Below, piece by piece: positions 26,318 through 35,113 of a stretch of DNA of 64,000 nucleotides. The notes beneath the pieces were generated by a model, which saw nothing but the letters and a program-made list of their open reading frames with translations, searched no databases and had not been told where the DNA came from. Each line of letters begins with the position of its first letter. The stretch's first letter is position 1. The stretch comes from Chryseobacterium gallinarum (lineage in GTDB: Bacteria; Bacteroidota; Bacteroidia; Flavobacteriales; Weeksellaceae), in contig NZ_CP009928.1 of assembly GCF_001021975.1 (NCBI RefSeq), forward strand, positions 1,364,001 through 1,428,000, read 5' to 3'. The translations under genes and the position numbers were made by a program.

Positions 26318-27490
26318 ATGTCCTTTGCTGAAGTACAGAATGCAATTTCTGAAAAGAAGATCTGCGTTGTAATCCCTACCTATAATAACGAAAAAACTCT
26401 GAAAAGAGTCATTGACGGTGTTTTAGACTATACCGAAAGTATTATTGTGGTTAACGACGGTTCTACCGATTCCACTCCGCATATTCTTTCACAATATCCT
26501 CACATTACAGTTATTAGCCTTCCTGAAAACAAAGGCAAAGGAAACGGCTTAGAAACGGGCTTCAGAAAAGCAAAGGAATCAGGATATGATTATGCAATCA
26601 CCATTGATTCAGACGGGCAGCATTATCCGGATGATATCCCTGTATTTGTAAAAGCCTTGATAGAGGAAAAAGAGGATGTCCTCTTGATAGGAAACAGAAA
26701 TATGTCCCAGGATGGCATTCCTAAAAAAAGCAGCTTCGGAAACCGTTTTTCCAATTTCTGGTTCTGGTTTGAAACCGGAATCAGACTGGAAGATACTCAA
26801 TCCGGCTACAGGCTTTATCCTCTCCGCAAAATCCCGAAGAAATTCTTTACACCTAAATTTGAATTTGAAATCGAAATTATTGTAAGGACAGCCTGGAGGC
26901 ATGTTCCTGTAAAGAATGTTCCCATAAAAGTTTTGTATGATCCCGCAGAAAGGGTTTCCCATTTCAGGCCCTTCAAAGATTTCACAAGGATCAGTATTCT
27001 GAATACAATTCTGGTGACTATCACTTTATTTTATATTATTCCGAGAAATTTTGTGAATAATTTCAAAAAAAAAAGCTTTAAAAGATTCATAAAAGAAGAT
27101 GTGCTGGAAAGTGACGGAAGCAACCGTACAAAGGCCTTTTCTATTGCATTGGGGGTCTTTATCGGGCTTTCTCCGTTTTGGGGTTTTCAAACACTGCTTG
27201 TCATCAGTCTATCCGTCCTTTTTAAATTGAATAAAGTCCTTGCATTTGTAGCTTCCAATATAAGTCTTCCTCCTTTCATTCCTTTCATCATTGCAGCTTC
27301 TTTATTCCTGGGCGGTCCTTTTGTAGAGGGTGAAAGTAATGTTCTCAGCCAAGACCTGAATTTTGACCTTATCAGGAATAACCTGCTTCAGTATGTGATT
27401 GGTAGTTTTATCCTGAGCACTACAGTATCATGTCTTACAGGTGTAGCCACTTTTTTGTTTCTGAACAAACTGACCCCGGAGAATAATTAA
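26318..27490 (+). CDS. GT2 glycosyltransferase fused to DUF2062
   Basis: A 390-residue protein. Residues 15-235 form a GT-A family 2 transferase: VVIPTYNNEKTLKRVI, VNDGSTDST, IDSDGQHYPDD (metal-binding Asp) and ETGIRLEDTQSGYRLYPL, like dolichyl-phosphate-mannose or polyprenyl transferases. The C-terminal part (about 270-385) is a DUF2062 membrane domain (GVFIGLSPFWGFQTLL, PPFIPFIIAASLF). It closes operon B. Flexirubins are not known to be glycosylated in general, so its role may be in an accessory lipid; the neighbouring NodB deacetylase would fit a sugar intermediate. That is inference. Confidence 0.85.
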   Translation: MSFAEVQNAISEKKICVVIPTYNNEKTLKRVIDGVLDYTESIIVVNDGSTDSTPHILSQYPHITVISLPENKGKGNGLETGFRKAKESGYDYAITIDSDGQHYPDDIPVFVKALIEEKEDVLLIGNRNMSQDGIPKKSSFGNRFSNFWFWFETGIRLEDTQSGYRLYPLRKIPKKFFTPKFEFEIEIIVRTAWRHVPVKNVPIKVLYDPAERVSHFRPFKDFTRISILNTILVTITLFYIIPRNFVNNFKKKSFKRFIKEDVLESDGSNRTKAFSIALGVFIGLSPFWGFQTLLVISLSVLFKLNKVLAFVASNISLPPFIPFIIAASLFLGGPFVEGESNVLSQDLNFDLIRNNLLQYVIGSFILSTTVSCLTGVATFLFLNKLTPENN

Positions 27491-27543
27491 TCTTTACAAA
27501 ACATTTCCGTCAATCTTCGTTTACTTTTTCAACAATGGTAAGT

Positions 27544-28797
27544 CTACTTTACAATGAACTGAACCAGATCTTTTAAAAACTGCTCATCCACCTTACCTTT
27601 GATTTCATAATCCTTTGGGGAAGGTGTTCCGGAAACCGGAATAAACAAGTGACTCAAATCAGGGTAAAATCTGAATACGGCATTTTTATCATTTTTCAAC
27701 TCGTTTTTCCAAAGGTTAAAGTCCTTTTCTGTTACCTGGTAATCTTTACCTCCTTGTGCAAAAAACATCGGGGCTTTTATTTTCTTAACTTCATCCAATT
27801 GATGATATTCTTTTAAATATTTCCAGTATGCGGCAGATTGCCCCATCGGAAGATCTGAAGCCTGTGAATTTAAGTTGAATTGTGACGAATTTAAAAAGGC
27901 AACCTGCTTTTTTATATCCTGAACAGCTTCGGCGGAAACTTTAGTGGGATCAATGCGGTGGATGTACTCAAACTGTTCAACCAATAAGTCCTGTAAAGGT
28001 CTTGCATTTCCCGCCATGAAAATATATTTTGAAGCTTGTGCACGCGCTGCAATCTTTGGCATCATATAAGCTCCCTGACTATGCCCCAGCAGGATAATCT
28101 GATATCCCTGGTAATCCTTGTTACTTTTGAAATAAAGAGCAGCATTTACGGCGTCATTTACTGTCTCCTGCTCTGCTGTAGACTGTTCATTAAAAGTCTC
28201 CGGATTGGAATACGTTCTTTTATCATATCTGTAAGAGGCAATTCCATTCGCAAAGAGGTATTCTGCAATATCTTTAAAGGGTTTGTTTTCTCCAACAGTT
28301 TCATCCCTGTCAGAAGCTCCGGATCCATGAACAAAAATCACCAGCTTCTTTTTATTATCGGAAGGAGGGATCAGCACTGTTCCATTCAACTCGATATCAT
28401 CACTTTTTATTCTAAGAGTGGTTTTTTCGTCTCTTTTTTCAAATGTTCTATGGGGAACTAAAAAGAATCCAATCAGTTTATGATCATCTCCAAAAGTCAG
28501 TTGAACATCCAGTTTAGATTTTTCAAATTCAGAATAGTAATAATAAAGATTTCCTTCATTGTTGACTTCGAGAATTTTCTTCAGGCTTCCTAGCTGAGTC
28601 TGAAGTTGTTCTGTAAGAGATTTAAGCTGATCCACCGGAATTTCATTGGCAACCGAAGAATCAAAAAACGAATGTGCTTTCTCAGCATTTTTGTCAACAA
28701 ATAAAGTATTGATAAAAGTTTTTCCAATCTCCTTTCTATCCTGGGAGAATGAGAATAATGATGATACAATTAAAAAGAAGGTTACTAGTTTTTTCAT
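27544..28797 (-). CDS. Secreted alpha/beta hydrolase with DUF3887 domain
   Basis: A protein of 417 residues from the ATG at 28797 (a TTG two codons earlier is possible). It has a signal peptide (MKKLVTFFLIVSSLFSFSQ), a DUF3887 domain (about residues 20-115), then an alpha/beta-hydrolase with FVHGSGASDRDE (oxyanion loop), GHSQGAYM (nucleophile Ser) and, near the end, the catalytic His in LSHLFIP. It should cleave an ester or similar bond in the periplasm. It is the last gene of operon C, following the C45-type gene, and may turn over pigment esters. The substrate is unknown. Confidence 0.82.
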   Translation of the reverse strand: MKKLVTFFLIVSSLFSFSQDRKEIGKTFINTLFVDKNAEKAHSFFDSSVANEIPVDQLKSLTEQLQTQLGSLKKILEVNNEGNLYYYYSEFEKSKLDVQLTFGDDHKLIGFFLVPHRTFEKRDEKTTLRIKSDDIELNGTVLIPPSDNKKKLVIFVHGSGASDRDETVGENKPFKDIAEYLFANGIASYRYDKRTYSNPETFNEQSTAEQETVNDAVNAALYFKSNKDYQGYQIILLGHSQGAYMMPKIAARAQASKYIFMAGNARPLQDLLVEQFEYIHRIDPTKVSAEAVQDIKKQVAFLNSSQFNLNSQASDLPMGQSAAYWKYLKEYHQLDEVKKIKAPMFFAQGGKDYQVTEKDFNLWKNELKNDKNAVFRFYPDLSHLFIPVSGTPSPKDYEIKGKVDEQFLKDLVQFIVK

Positions 28798-28803
28798 AAT
28801 CAA

Positions 28804-29169
28804 TTATTTATAAACAACATCAGAAAATGACAAAGGGCCCATCATAATGGTCACGAATATAGCAATAATTACCAGGGCCAATTGGGTTGTATGATATACT
28901 TTCGTTCTATCGTTTGCACTTATTTCAAAGGTAAATTTAATTTTATCCGGCCTGCTGATAATTCTCCAGACCAGTATAAGAACCACAATATTCAGCAGTA
29001 CCGGTAAAAAGAGAAATATTTTATGACCATAGTTATCGGGATTATTTCCATAGCTGTGAATCGGTATGGTTTCCGGAACCGAGCCATATACGGTGCATAA
29101 GTAAATGGTATAACACAGAAGCACTGCAATAGGAATACAGAACAATAATTTTATATATCTCGGGATCAT
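28804..29169 (-). CDS. DUF1648-like small membrane protein
   Basis: A 121-residue protein with about three membrane helices (residues 7-28, 47-68, 95-115). The segment VPETIPIHSYGNNPDNYGHKIFLFL matches the pattern of DUF1648 ('P..IPIHxxxxG.pD..g'); shown in parts, PETIPIHS and NPDNYGHK. DUF1648 proteins are often small sensors or permease-like components. It overlaps the C45 gene by 4 bp and stops just before the hydrolase gene, so all three are co-expressed. Function unknown. Confidence 0.65.
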   Translation of the reverse strand: MIPRYIKLLFCIPIAVLLCYTIYLCTVYGSVPETIPIHSYGNNPDNYGHKIFLFLPVLLNIVVLILVWRIISRPDKIKFTFEISANDRTKVYHTTQLALVIIAIFVTIMMGPLSFSDVVYK

Positions 29170-30851
29170 TTCAACTTCTTTACGGCTTTTTTCAAATATT
29201 TCTCAACTTCTCTCTGATCAGGAACCGTTGTAATTTCCTTATTCATTGCTTTTTCAAGCTCACTCTTTGCTTTTGAATATTCTTTCCGGTAAAAATAGTA
29301 TTTCCCTGCCAGATAATAGACTTTCCAGAAGTCAGGATTTAAGGATTGATAGTAGTTGATAAAAGAATCAGTGAGAATTTCTTTTTTGTGAAGTGCATCA
29401 TTGAGCTGTACCGTTAAAGTTCTGTACTCTTCGTAATTTTTAAATTCCCCGGAATCAGCAAACGGATCGCGGGCAATATTCAATGTTGATTTTGAAAGAT
29501 TGTGTCTCAGGAGACCATTGTCAGAAAATATTTCATTGAGGTCATAACATACAAATTCTCCCAGTTGGTAAGGGTTTGATGATACCCAGGCTAATCTTTT
29601 CTGGGGAGAAAATATAACGGCATGATGGGCTAAAAGCTGGTTCAGCGCTTTTTCGTTGCCATACCCTATTTTTTTATCCTTCAATCCTGATCTGTCTCTT
29701 AAAATAGCCGCCATTTTTTCAGGAGTGAGCTTCTCATCTTTTTCTAAATGCTCCTGAAGCTTTTCATAACGGTATACCGAGTGGCTTTCTTCAATCTGCT
29801 TCCGGTTTCTTGGATCATCTTTATAAACATCTGACTGAAAGTGATTGGTGCAAAGAACTTTGTTTGTATTCCGGACTTTATAAACCCCTGTTTTTTTCGG
29901 TGAGACTTCAATGATTACAGCATTTTTATCTTCTGCACTTCCTACCAGAATGGATTCTGAAACAAAAACTTTTCTCTTGCGGGCAATGGCAATTGCTTCA
30001 TCAATATTTTGGGCATATTGTAAAATCTCCCTGGTCACCAAAGAAATCGGCGTTTTGGCCGTCAACGGGATTTTTGATTTTCCGGCATTGATGGTAACCG
30101 TTATTCCTTTTTTATTCATACCGGAAACCACGCCGATCATTCCCGGCCAGCTTACAGACATATAAGGAATTCCGTCTTCCGGTTGTACAAACTCTACCAG
30201 TTTATTTTTAGCAAAGTCATCGCCTACATAGAAGTCAAAATTTCTCCCGATCAGCAAGTCACCGTCTTCCGTATTTTCGTTCCATACAGCCAGAGAAGTA
30301 CAGCCTACCATAGCCAAGTCCTGTAAAGCGTGCCCGATATCATGGGCTCCGTGCAGGTAAAGATTTCTTAAATACCTCGGAGCTATAAAATCATACCGGT
30401 CAGAAGAATATTGCGATAATCCGTATAGCTCAGTCTGGTAATCTTCCCGGACATTCAGATACATTTTCCTTCCGTACCATTTTAAAAAGCCGTTCAATAA
30501 TTTCTGTTTGAATCTGGACGGAACAAATGCTTCTATTTTTGAAAAGAAAATTTCTTCCTGTTCCTGCATTAATTTTTGTGTTAATGCACCATTGTTATAC
30601 CCTAGTTGCAAAGGATTTCCTTTGATATAAAGCTCCCACAGCTGCTGTTTATTTTTAGTCAGAAAATTTTGATTGTAACTAAAAGTCGTGTCATTGATTT
30701 GAGTAACTTTTGGGATCTCCAGTGAATATCCGCTTACATCGGGAAGATGATGAATAGACTTTGATATCCCGCATGAAACAGGAATAAAAGCTAAAATAAA
30801 GTAAAGAAGCAGCCTCTTGGAAGAAAGGTAAATGGTAATAGTTTTTTTCAC
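29166..30851 (-). CDS. C45-family autoproteolytic acyltransferase/hydrolase, probable lipoprotein, with C-terminal TPR
   Basis: A 561-residue protein with a hydrophobic leader ending in FIPVSCG (Cys near residue 27), so it is probably membrane-anchored. The core is the acyl-CoA:6-APA acyltransferase (C45, Ntn) fold: MVGCTSLAVWNE supplies the Cys that becomes the N-terminal nucleophile, followed by DLLIGRNFDF and SWPGMIGVVSGMNKKG, which are typical. A TPR-like repeat occupies about 500-545 (FWKVYYLAGKYYFYRKEY). C45 enzymes make or break acyl bonds. In this cluster it could form the ester that links aryl polyene and dialkylresorcinol, or cleave pigment or lipid acyl bonds; neither is proved. 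It overlaps the next gene by 4 bp. Confidence 0.82.
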   Translation of the reverse strand: MKKTITIYLSSKRLLLYFILAFIPVSCGISKSIHHLPDVSGYSLEIPKVTQINDTTFSYNQNFLTKNKQQLWELYIKGNPLQLGYNNGALTQKLMQEQEEIFFSKIEAFVPSRFKQKLLNGFLKWYGRKMYLNVREDYQTELYGLSQYSSDRYDFIAPRYLRNLYLHGAHDIGHALQDLAMVGCTSLAVWNENTEDGDLLIGRNFDFYVGDDFAKNKLVEFVQPEDGIPYMSVSWPGMIGVVSGMNKKGITVTINAGKSKIPLTAKTPISLVTREILQYAQNIDEAIAIARKRKVFVSESILVGSAEDKNAVIIEVSPKKTGVYKVRNTNKVLCTNHFQSDVYKDDPRNRKQIEESHSVYRYEKLQEHLEKDEKLTPEKMAAILRDRSGLKDKKIGYGNEKALNQLLAHHAVIFSPQKRLAWVSSNPYQLGEFVCYDLNEIFSDNGLLRHNLSKSTLNIARDPFADSGEFKNYEEYRTLTVQLNDALHKKEILTDSFINYYQSLNPDFWKVYYLAGKYYFYRKEYSKAKSELEKAMNKEITTVPDQREVEKYLKKAVKKLK

Positions 30852-30863
30852 GGTTAGTCTTAA

Positions 30864-32381
30864 TTAGGTCATTTGCCTGAGGCGCTTATCAATCTTATCT
30901 TTTCCCAAAATTTCAGAGCACGTGTTAAAAGCTCCGATCGTTACTCCCAGAATCCCGTGCATATTTACAGACTGGCCCGTCAAAAAAAGATTATCAATTT
31001 TAGTGCGGGGGGAAACCATTGTTTTCAGGGGATTATCTGAGCTTTTCATGTATCCGTACATGTTTCCTTCAAAACTGCCGATGTAATCGCGATAAGACAA
31101 TGGTGAGGAAGTATATATTTTTTTGATGGAATGCCTGAGGCCGGGAATCTTTTTTTCCAGTGCATTAAGCATTTTTTCAGTTCTGTCCAGCTTAAACTTC
31201 TCATACGCTTCTCCTCTTTCATGCTCGTCTGCTACAGTATTGAAAGTATGGCTCCATTCTTTCACCTCATCAAAATCCATATATGAAATGGCTGTCAGGC
31301 TTTCAGCAAATTCAGCATGGGTCTTCGAGGGTGTAGATGAAAGCATATACGTTTCCGGCCATGCGTCCTTTTGATAATGAAAGGCATTCCAAACCAGGTC
31401 TTCTGATGAATAATGATAGATGTTGTAATTAAAATTCGGAATAGAATGAGGTTTTAATACCAGATAAACACTAAAGCACGAAGAAACCGGCTCCCAGCTC
31501 AAAACCCTGTTTAAAAAAGACTTCTTTAATCTTTCTTCTCCAATGAGTTTTATGGTAGAACGAATTTCAATATTAGAAATAAACTGCCGGGCATTGTATA
31601 CCTTTCCGTCCCGTGTTTTTACCGAAGCAAGCACATTATTTTCATTGAATATAAATTCTGAAACTTCAGCATGTTTGTGGATTTCCGCACCATATTGCCG
31701 GAGCTTTCTGATCAGCAGTTTTGAAATCTGGCTTCCTCCTTTTACACATTTGTAAGCACTCTGGATATAAGAATTCACAGTAAGGGCATGTACGTAAAAA
31801 GGAATATTCTCAGAATCACCGGCATATAAAAAGTTAGATCCCAGTAATACAGCCTGAAGTTTTCTATTGGGGGTAACCGATTCAATGAACCTTTTGGTAT
31901 TCAGGTGCAGAATTTCCTCATTATAGCTTTCTCTTCCTACAACATGATATCTTGGAAACTGGCTGCAGACATATTGGATTTCTTCACAATAATTTTCAAG
32001 GTTTTCTCTTTCTTCAGGAAAATATCTGGATAATTGCTCTACAAAATTCTGATAGCCTTGTGCATGTGGATATTCAAAGTCCTCTTCTCCAAAAGAAATT
32101 CTGTCATATCCGTCTTCATCCATCTTCTGAAGCTCCAGTTCATCCATGATTTCCAGATAGGAAAAGAACCTGTTCAGATTCTGTCCTTTTGAAAGCCCAC
32201 CTAAATAATGCACACCGGTATCAAAAATCAGTTTATCCCTTGAAAAAGTCTGCAAATTTCCTCCATATTGATTATTTTTCTCCAAAACACAAACCTTTAG
32301 ACCTTCTTTCGCCAAAACAAGAGCCGAAACAAGGCCTCCCAATCCGCTTCCGATTACAAGTATGTCATATTCTTTCTTCAA
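30864..32381 (-). CDS. CrtI/retinol-saturase-like FAD oxidoreductase
   Basis: A 505-residue flavoprotein of the phytoene desaturase/carotenoid isomerase superfamily. The dinucleotide-binding motif is VIGSGLGGLVSALVLAKEG (about residues 8-26), followed by EKNNQYGGNLQTF. The C-terminal flavin motif is GVTIGAFNT near 485. The enzyme could desaturate, saturate or isomerise a polyene chain. The cluster makes aryl polyenes rather than carotenoids, and no phytoene synthase is in the window, so the substrate is probably the aryl polyene. It lies between the C45 and acyltransferase genes on the same strand. Confidence 0.85.
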   Translation of the reverse strand: MKKEYDILVIGSGLGGLVSALVLAKEGLKVCVLEKNNQYGGNLQTFSRDKLIFDTGVHYLGGLSKGQNLNRFFSYLEIMDELELQKMDEDGYDRISFGEEDFEYPHAQGYQNFVEQLSRYFPEERENLENYCEEIQYVCSQFPRYHVVGRESYNEEILHLNTKRFIESVTPNRKLQAVLLGSNFLYAGDSENIPFYVHALTVNSYIQSAYKCVKGGSQISKLLIRKLRQYGAEIHKHAEVSEFIFNENNVLASVKTRDGKVYNARQFISNIEIRSTIKLIGEERLKKSFLNRVLSWEPVSSCFSVYLVLKPHSIPNFNYNIYHYSSEDLVWNAFHYQKDAWPETYMLSSTPSKTHAEFAESLTAISYMDFDEVKEWSHTFNTVADEHERGEAYEKFKLDRTEKMLNALEKKIPGLRHSIKKIYTSSPLSYRDYIGSFEGNMYGYMKSSDNPLKTMVSPRTKIDNLFLTGQSVNMHGILGVTIGAFNTCSEILGKDKIDKRLRQMT

Positions 32382-32546
32382 AGGAGCATGTGTTTTTTAA
32401 TTAAGAGTTGAGGAAATTAAGAAGATTCTGAGATTTTATTATGCAAAGAAACCTTATTGGTGTAACAGCATGTAACGATCTTAAATTCCCAATAAGTCTC
32501 AATAGTTTTTAGTTTTTTATTAATTTATGTGGTAAAAATAGAAAAA

Positions 32547-33431
32547 TTAATCAACATCATCCCAAAAATCGAAATAATTAAACCATTGTAAAGGATATTT
32601 TTTTACCATCGTTTCAAGATTTTGAACATAAGAATTCAAAAGTCCCTGGGAATCGCGGTTTTTAATATTCTGAGCGACTCTGGCATACAGATGATAATGA
32701 AGGTTTTCTTCTTTCATCACATACACATACACTACAGGAACTGCCAACCGGGATGCAATGAGAAAAGGTCCGGCCGGAAATTTTGCACTTTTCCCCAAAA
32801 GCTCGGCTTCCAGGTATTTTGATCCTTCAAAATAGCGGTCTCCTGTGAAGCAAATCAGCTCATTATTGGATAAAGCCTGATTAATTTCAAAAATATGAGA
32901 CATATCTTCCTTGACATAGATAAATTTGATATTGCTCTTTTTTACGGCAACACTTTCAAGGTATTCTTTGATCACTGTAACCTCCTGATCTGTAGTCACC
33001 AGATTGATCCGGCAATCAAAATCAATATCGGCAAAAAAATGCTCCGCTACTTCAAAATTTCCGATGTGGGCACTGATCAGTACGCCTCCTTTTTTTGCTG
33101 CCAGCAGATTTCTGAGGTTCTCAATTCCATCAAATTCATACGTATACTTCTCTCTCAGTCCTGCAGAAATCGCAGTCTTGTCAATCAATACCTTCCCAAA
33201 GGTAAAATAGCTTTTAAATATGGAAAATCTGGACTTCCAATATCCGTAATTGAGCCTCTTCCGGAAATAATAAAGAATATGCAGGTTGCTTTTTTTCTGA
33301 AATATAAAATAGTAGGCCGCAACAAAATAAAGCACGAAATATGAACTTCTGATCCCGATATTTCTAATACACCAGACAAATATTTGGTACCCCAAAACCG
33401 TCCCTTTAGATTTACCTTTCCACTTGTTCAT
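32547..33431 (-). CDS. LpxL/HtrB-like lipid acyltransferase
   Basis: A 294-residue member of the late lipid A acyltransferase superfamily (LpxL/HtrB). An N-terminal membrane helix precedes ISAHIGNFEVAEHF (Hx4-acidic motif, about residues 98-111) and CFTGDRYFEGSKYLEAELLG. In flexirubin and aryl polyene loci an enzyme of this class is thought to form the ester bond between the polyenoic acid and its partner. It might also modify a lipid. A separate PlsC-type domain exists in the exporter fusion, so the cluster has two acyltransferases of different origin. It is followed by the CrtI-like gene after a 165-bp gap. Confidence 0.82.
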   Translation of the reverse strand: MNKWKGKSKGTVLGYQIFVWCIRNIGIRSSYFVLYFVAAYYFIFQKKSNLHILYYFRKRLNYGYWKSRFSIFKSYFTFGKVLIDKTAISAGLREKYTYEFDGIENLRNLLAAKKGGVLISAHIGNFEVAEHFFADIDFDCRINLVTTDQEVTVIKEYLESVAVKKSNIKFIYVKEDMSHIFEINQALSNNELICFTGDRYFEGSKYLEAELLGKSAKFPAGPFLIASRLAVPVVYVYVMKEENLHYHLYARVAQNIKNRDSQGLLNSYVQNLETMVKKYPLQWFNYFDFWDDVD

Positions 33432-33434
33432 ATG

Positions 33435-33528
33435 TATAATTTACCGATATAACAGTATACCAATGTATCAATACCATTCGGTATGATTAACAGATTGCTA
33501 TAGCATTACATTGGTCATTTTAATGTAT
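33435..33528. repeat. TGTACCA-type intergenic repeat, copy C (after ACP 2)
   Basis: In the 99-bp spacer between ACP 2 and the LpxL-like gene. It contains ATAACAGTATACCAATGTATCAATACC (in parts: AACAGTATACCAATG at 33450-33464) and TTACATTGGTCATTTTAATG nearby at 33506-33525. The same words in the same order as copies A and B, but more degenerate. Confidence 0.55.
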
Positions 33529-33530
33529 AA

Positions 33531-33785
33531 TTAAGCGTTCTTTTCCGCAATCTTTGTCTCAATCGTCGTATAGAAATCATCAAATGTCACCATTTTTTTA
33601 AAATCGGCTTCTCCTAATTTCACCCCGAAATTAGATTCTATCACAACGACCATATCAATATAATCCAGGCTGTCTAAGCCCAGTGTATTTTTAAGATTGG
33701 CATCGTTACTGATTTCGTCCCCGTCTACCTCGAATTCATTTACCAAAAAATCATTAACGATGGCAACAATTTTCTCCCTTTCCAT
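33531..33785 (-). CDS. Acyl carrier protein 2
   Basis: An 84-residue acidic protein with the prosthetic-group site LGLDSLDYIDMVV (Ser near residue 36) and the usual ACP helices. It is more diverged from ACP 1 than expected of a recent duplicate, so the two probably serve different arms (for instance polyene versus alkyl). It sits between a KAS II-like gene and repeat copy C. The start codon is 5 bp after the ketosynthase stop. Confidence 0.92.
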   Translation of the reverse strand: MEREKIVAIVNDFLVNEFEVDGDEISNDANLKNTLGLDSLDYIDMVVVIESNFGVKLGEADFKKMVTFDDFYTTIETKIAEKNA

Positions 33786-33790
33786 GTTTT

Positions 33791-35011
33791 TTAATCAAAT
33801 TTTTTAACTATTAGTGCAGAATTGGTTCCCCCAAACCCGAAAGAATTCGACAAAAATACGTCAATTTTTTGATTTTTTGTTTTGGAGACTAAATTTATCT
33901 TTTGCGCCTCATTATCAGGGTTTTCCAGATTGATATTAGGAGCAATAAAATCATTCTGCATCATCAGGATAGAGTAAATAACTTCACTTGCCCCCGCCAT
34001 CCAGCACTCATGTCCCGTCATCGATTTGGTGGAACTTACCGGAACTTCGCTTCCGAAGATCTCATAAATAGCCTTCGCTTCATTGGCATCTCCAATCGGG
34101 GTAGAAGTAGCGTGAGCATTAATATAATCAATATCAGAAGCCTGTAACCCGGATTGTTTCAGGGCCCTGTCCATTGCCAAAGCAGGTCCGTCCACGTTCG
34201 GAGTTGAAATATGACCACCGTTCGAAGAGAAACCATAGCCTATAATTTCAGCAATGATGGGAACACCTCTCCTTTGAGCAGATTCCAGGCTTTCCACGAT
34301 CAAAGTGGCAGCTCCTCCACTTGGGATTAAGCCGTCTCTTCCGGCATCGAAAGGTCTTGAGGCTTTTGCCGGCTCATCTTCTCGCACGGAGAAAACTCCT
34401 AAGCCATCAAAACTTGCCATAGAATATTTGTTGGTTTCCTGGGCGCCTCCGCAGATAATCATATCCTGGAAACCATTTTTTATCATCATATAGGCAAGGC
34501 CCAAAGAATGTGATCCGCTGGCACATGCCGCACTGATGGTAAGATTGATCCCTTTCAGCTTAAAAATAGTGGAAAGGTTCATCGTCACCGTTGAGTTCAT
34601 TGATTTAAAGATCGCGCCCGACCCCATCAATGTAGTATCTTTCTTTTCCCTTGCAATATCGATAGATTCTACTACCGCCTGGGAAACACTGTCATTTCCG
34701 TATAAAATTCCCACTTCATGGGTGTCCAGAAAAGTTTCATCAAGATTGGCCTGTTTCAGGGCATCCATTGTTGCAAGATAAGCATACTCACTCTCCTCTC
34801 CCATACTGACACGCTGACGCCTGTTAAGAAGGTTTTTCAGGTCCGGTTTGGGAACTACTCCGGTAAGTCCCGATCTGAATCCGAATTCTTTTCTTTCTTT
34901 GTCTAAAACAATTCCTGATTTTCCTTGATATAGGGATTCCCTGACCTCTTCTAAAGACGTCCCGATGCAGGAATAAATTCCCATTCCGGTAATTACAACC
35001 CTATTTTCCAT
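33791..35011 (-). CDS. Beta-ketoacyl-ACP synthase (FabF-like), operon C
   Basis: A 406-residue KAS II-like enzyme. Its triad is Cys in ISAACASGSHS (about residue 163), His in NAHATSTPIGD (about 300) and His in MTGHECWMAGASE (about 334); FLSNSFGFGGTNSAL closes the domain. It lies 5 bp upstream of ACP 2 and, after a repeat-bearing spacer, downstream of the FabG gene. It probably works with ACP 2 and FabG in one of the two chain-building arms. Confidence 0.9.
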   Translation of the reverse strand: MENRVVITGMGIYSCIGTSLEEVRESLYQGKSGIVLDKERKEFGFRSGLTGVVPKPDLKNLLNRRQRVSMGEESEYAYLATMDALKQANLDETFLDTHEVGILYGNDSVSQAVVESIDIAREKKDTTLMGSGAIFKSMNSTVTMNLSTIFKLKGINLTISAACASGSHSLGLAYMMIKNGFQDMIICGGAQETNKYSMASFDGLGVFSVREDEPAKASRPFDAGRDGLIPSGGAATLIVESLESAQRRGVPIIAEIIGYGFSSNGGHISTPNVDGPALAMDRALKQSGLQASDIDYINAHATSTPIGDANEAKAIYEIFGSEVPVSSTKSMTGHECWMAGASEVIYSILMMQNDFIAPNINLENPDNEAQKINLVSKTKNQKIDVFLSNSFGFGGTNSALIVKKFD

Positions 35012-35027
35012 ATGTTCCTATTGAATT

Positions 35028-35112
35028 TAGCAATGTATCATCTGGTAAGTAGCCCTATCTGTTGAGATTAATCAACATCGGCACACTGGTACATTGGTAT
35101 ATTGTTATATTA
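35028..35112. repeat. TGTACCA-type intergenic repeat, copy D (between fabG and ketosynthase)
   Basis: The 102-bp spacer before the ketosynthase gene holds AGCAATGTATCATCTGGTAA (35029-35048) and, at its other end, CACTGGTACATTGGTATATT (35084-35103) followed by GTTATATTA. This again pairs an AATGTAtCA word with inverted TTGGTAcATT words. Confidence 0.6.
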
Positions 35113-35113
35113 T

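Noticed and set aside
30864..32381. CrtI-like gene as proof of carotenoid synthesis
   Set aside because: No phytoene synthase or cyclase is in the window; the protein family includes other polyene oxidoreductases.
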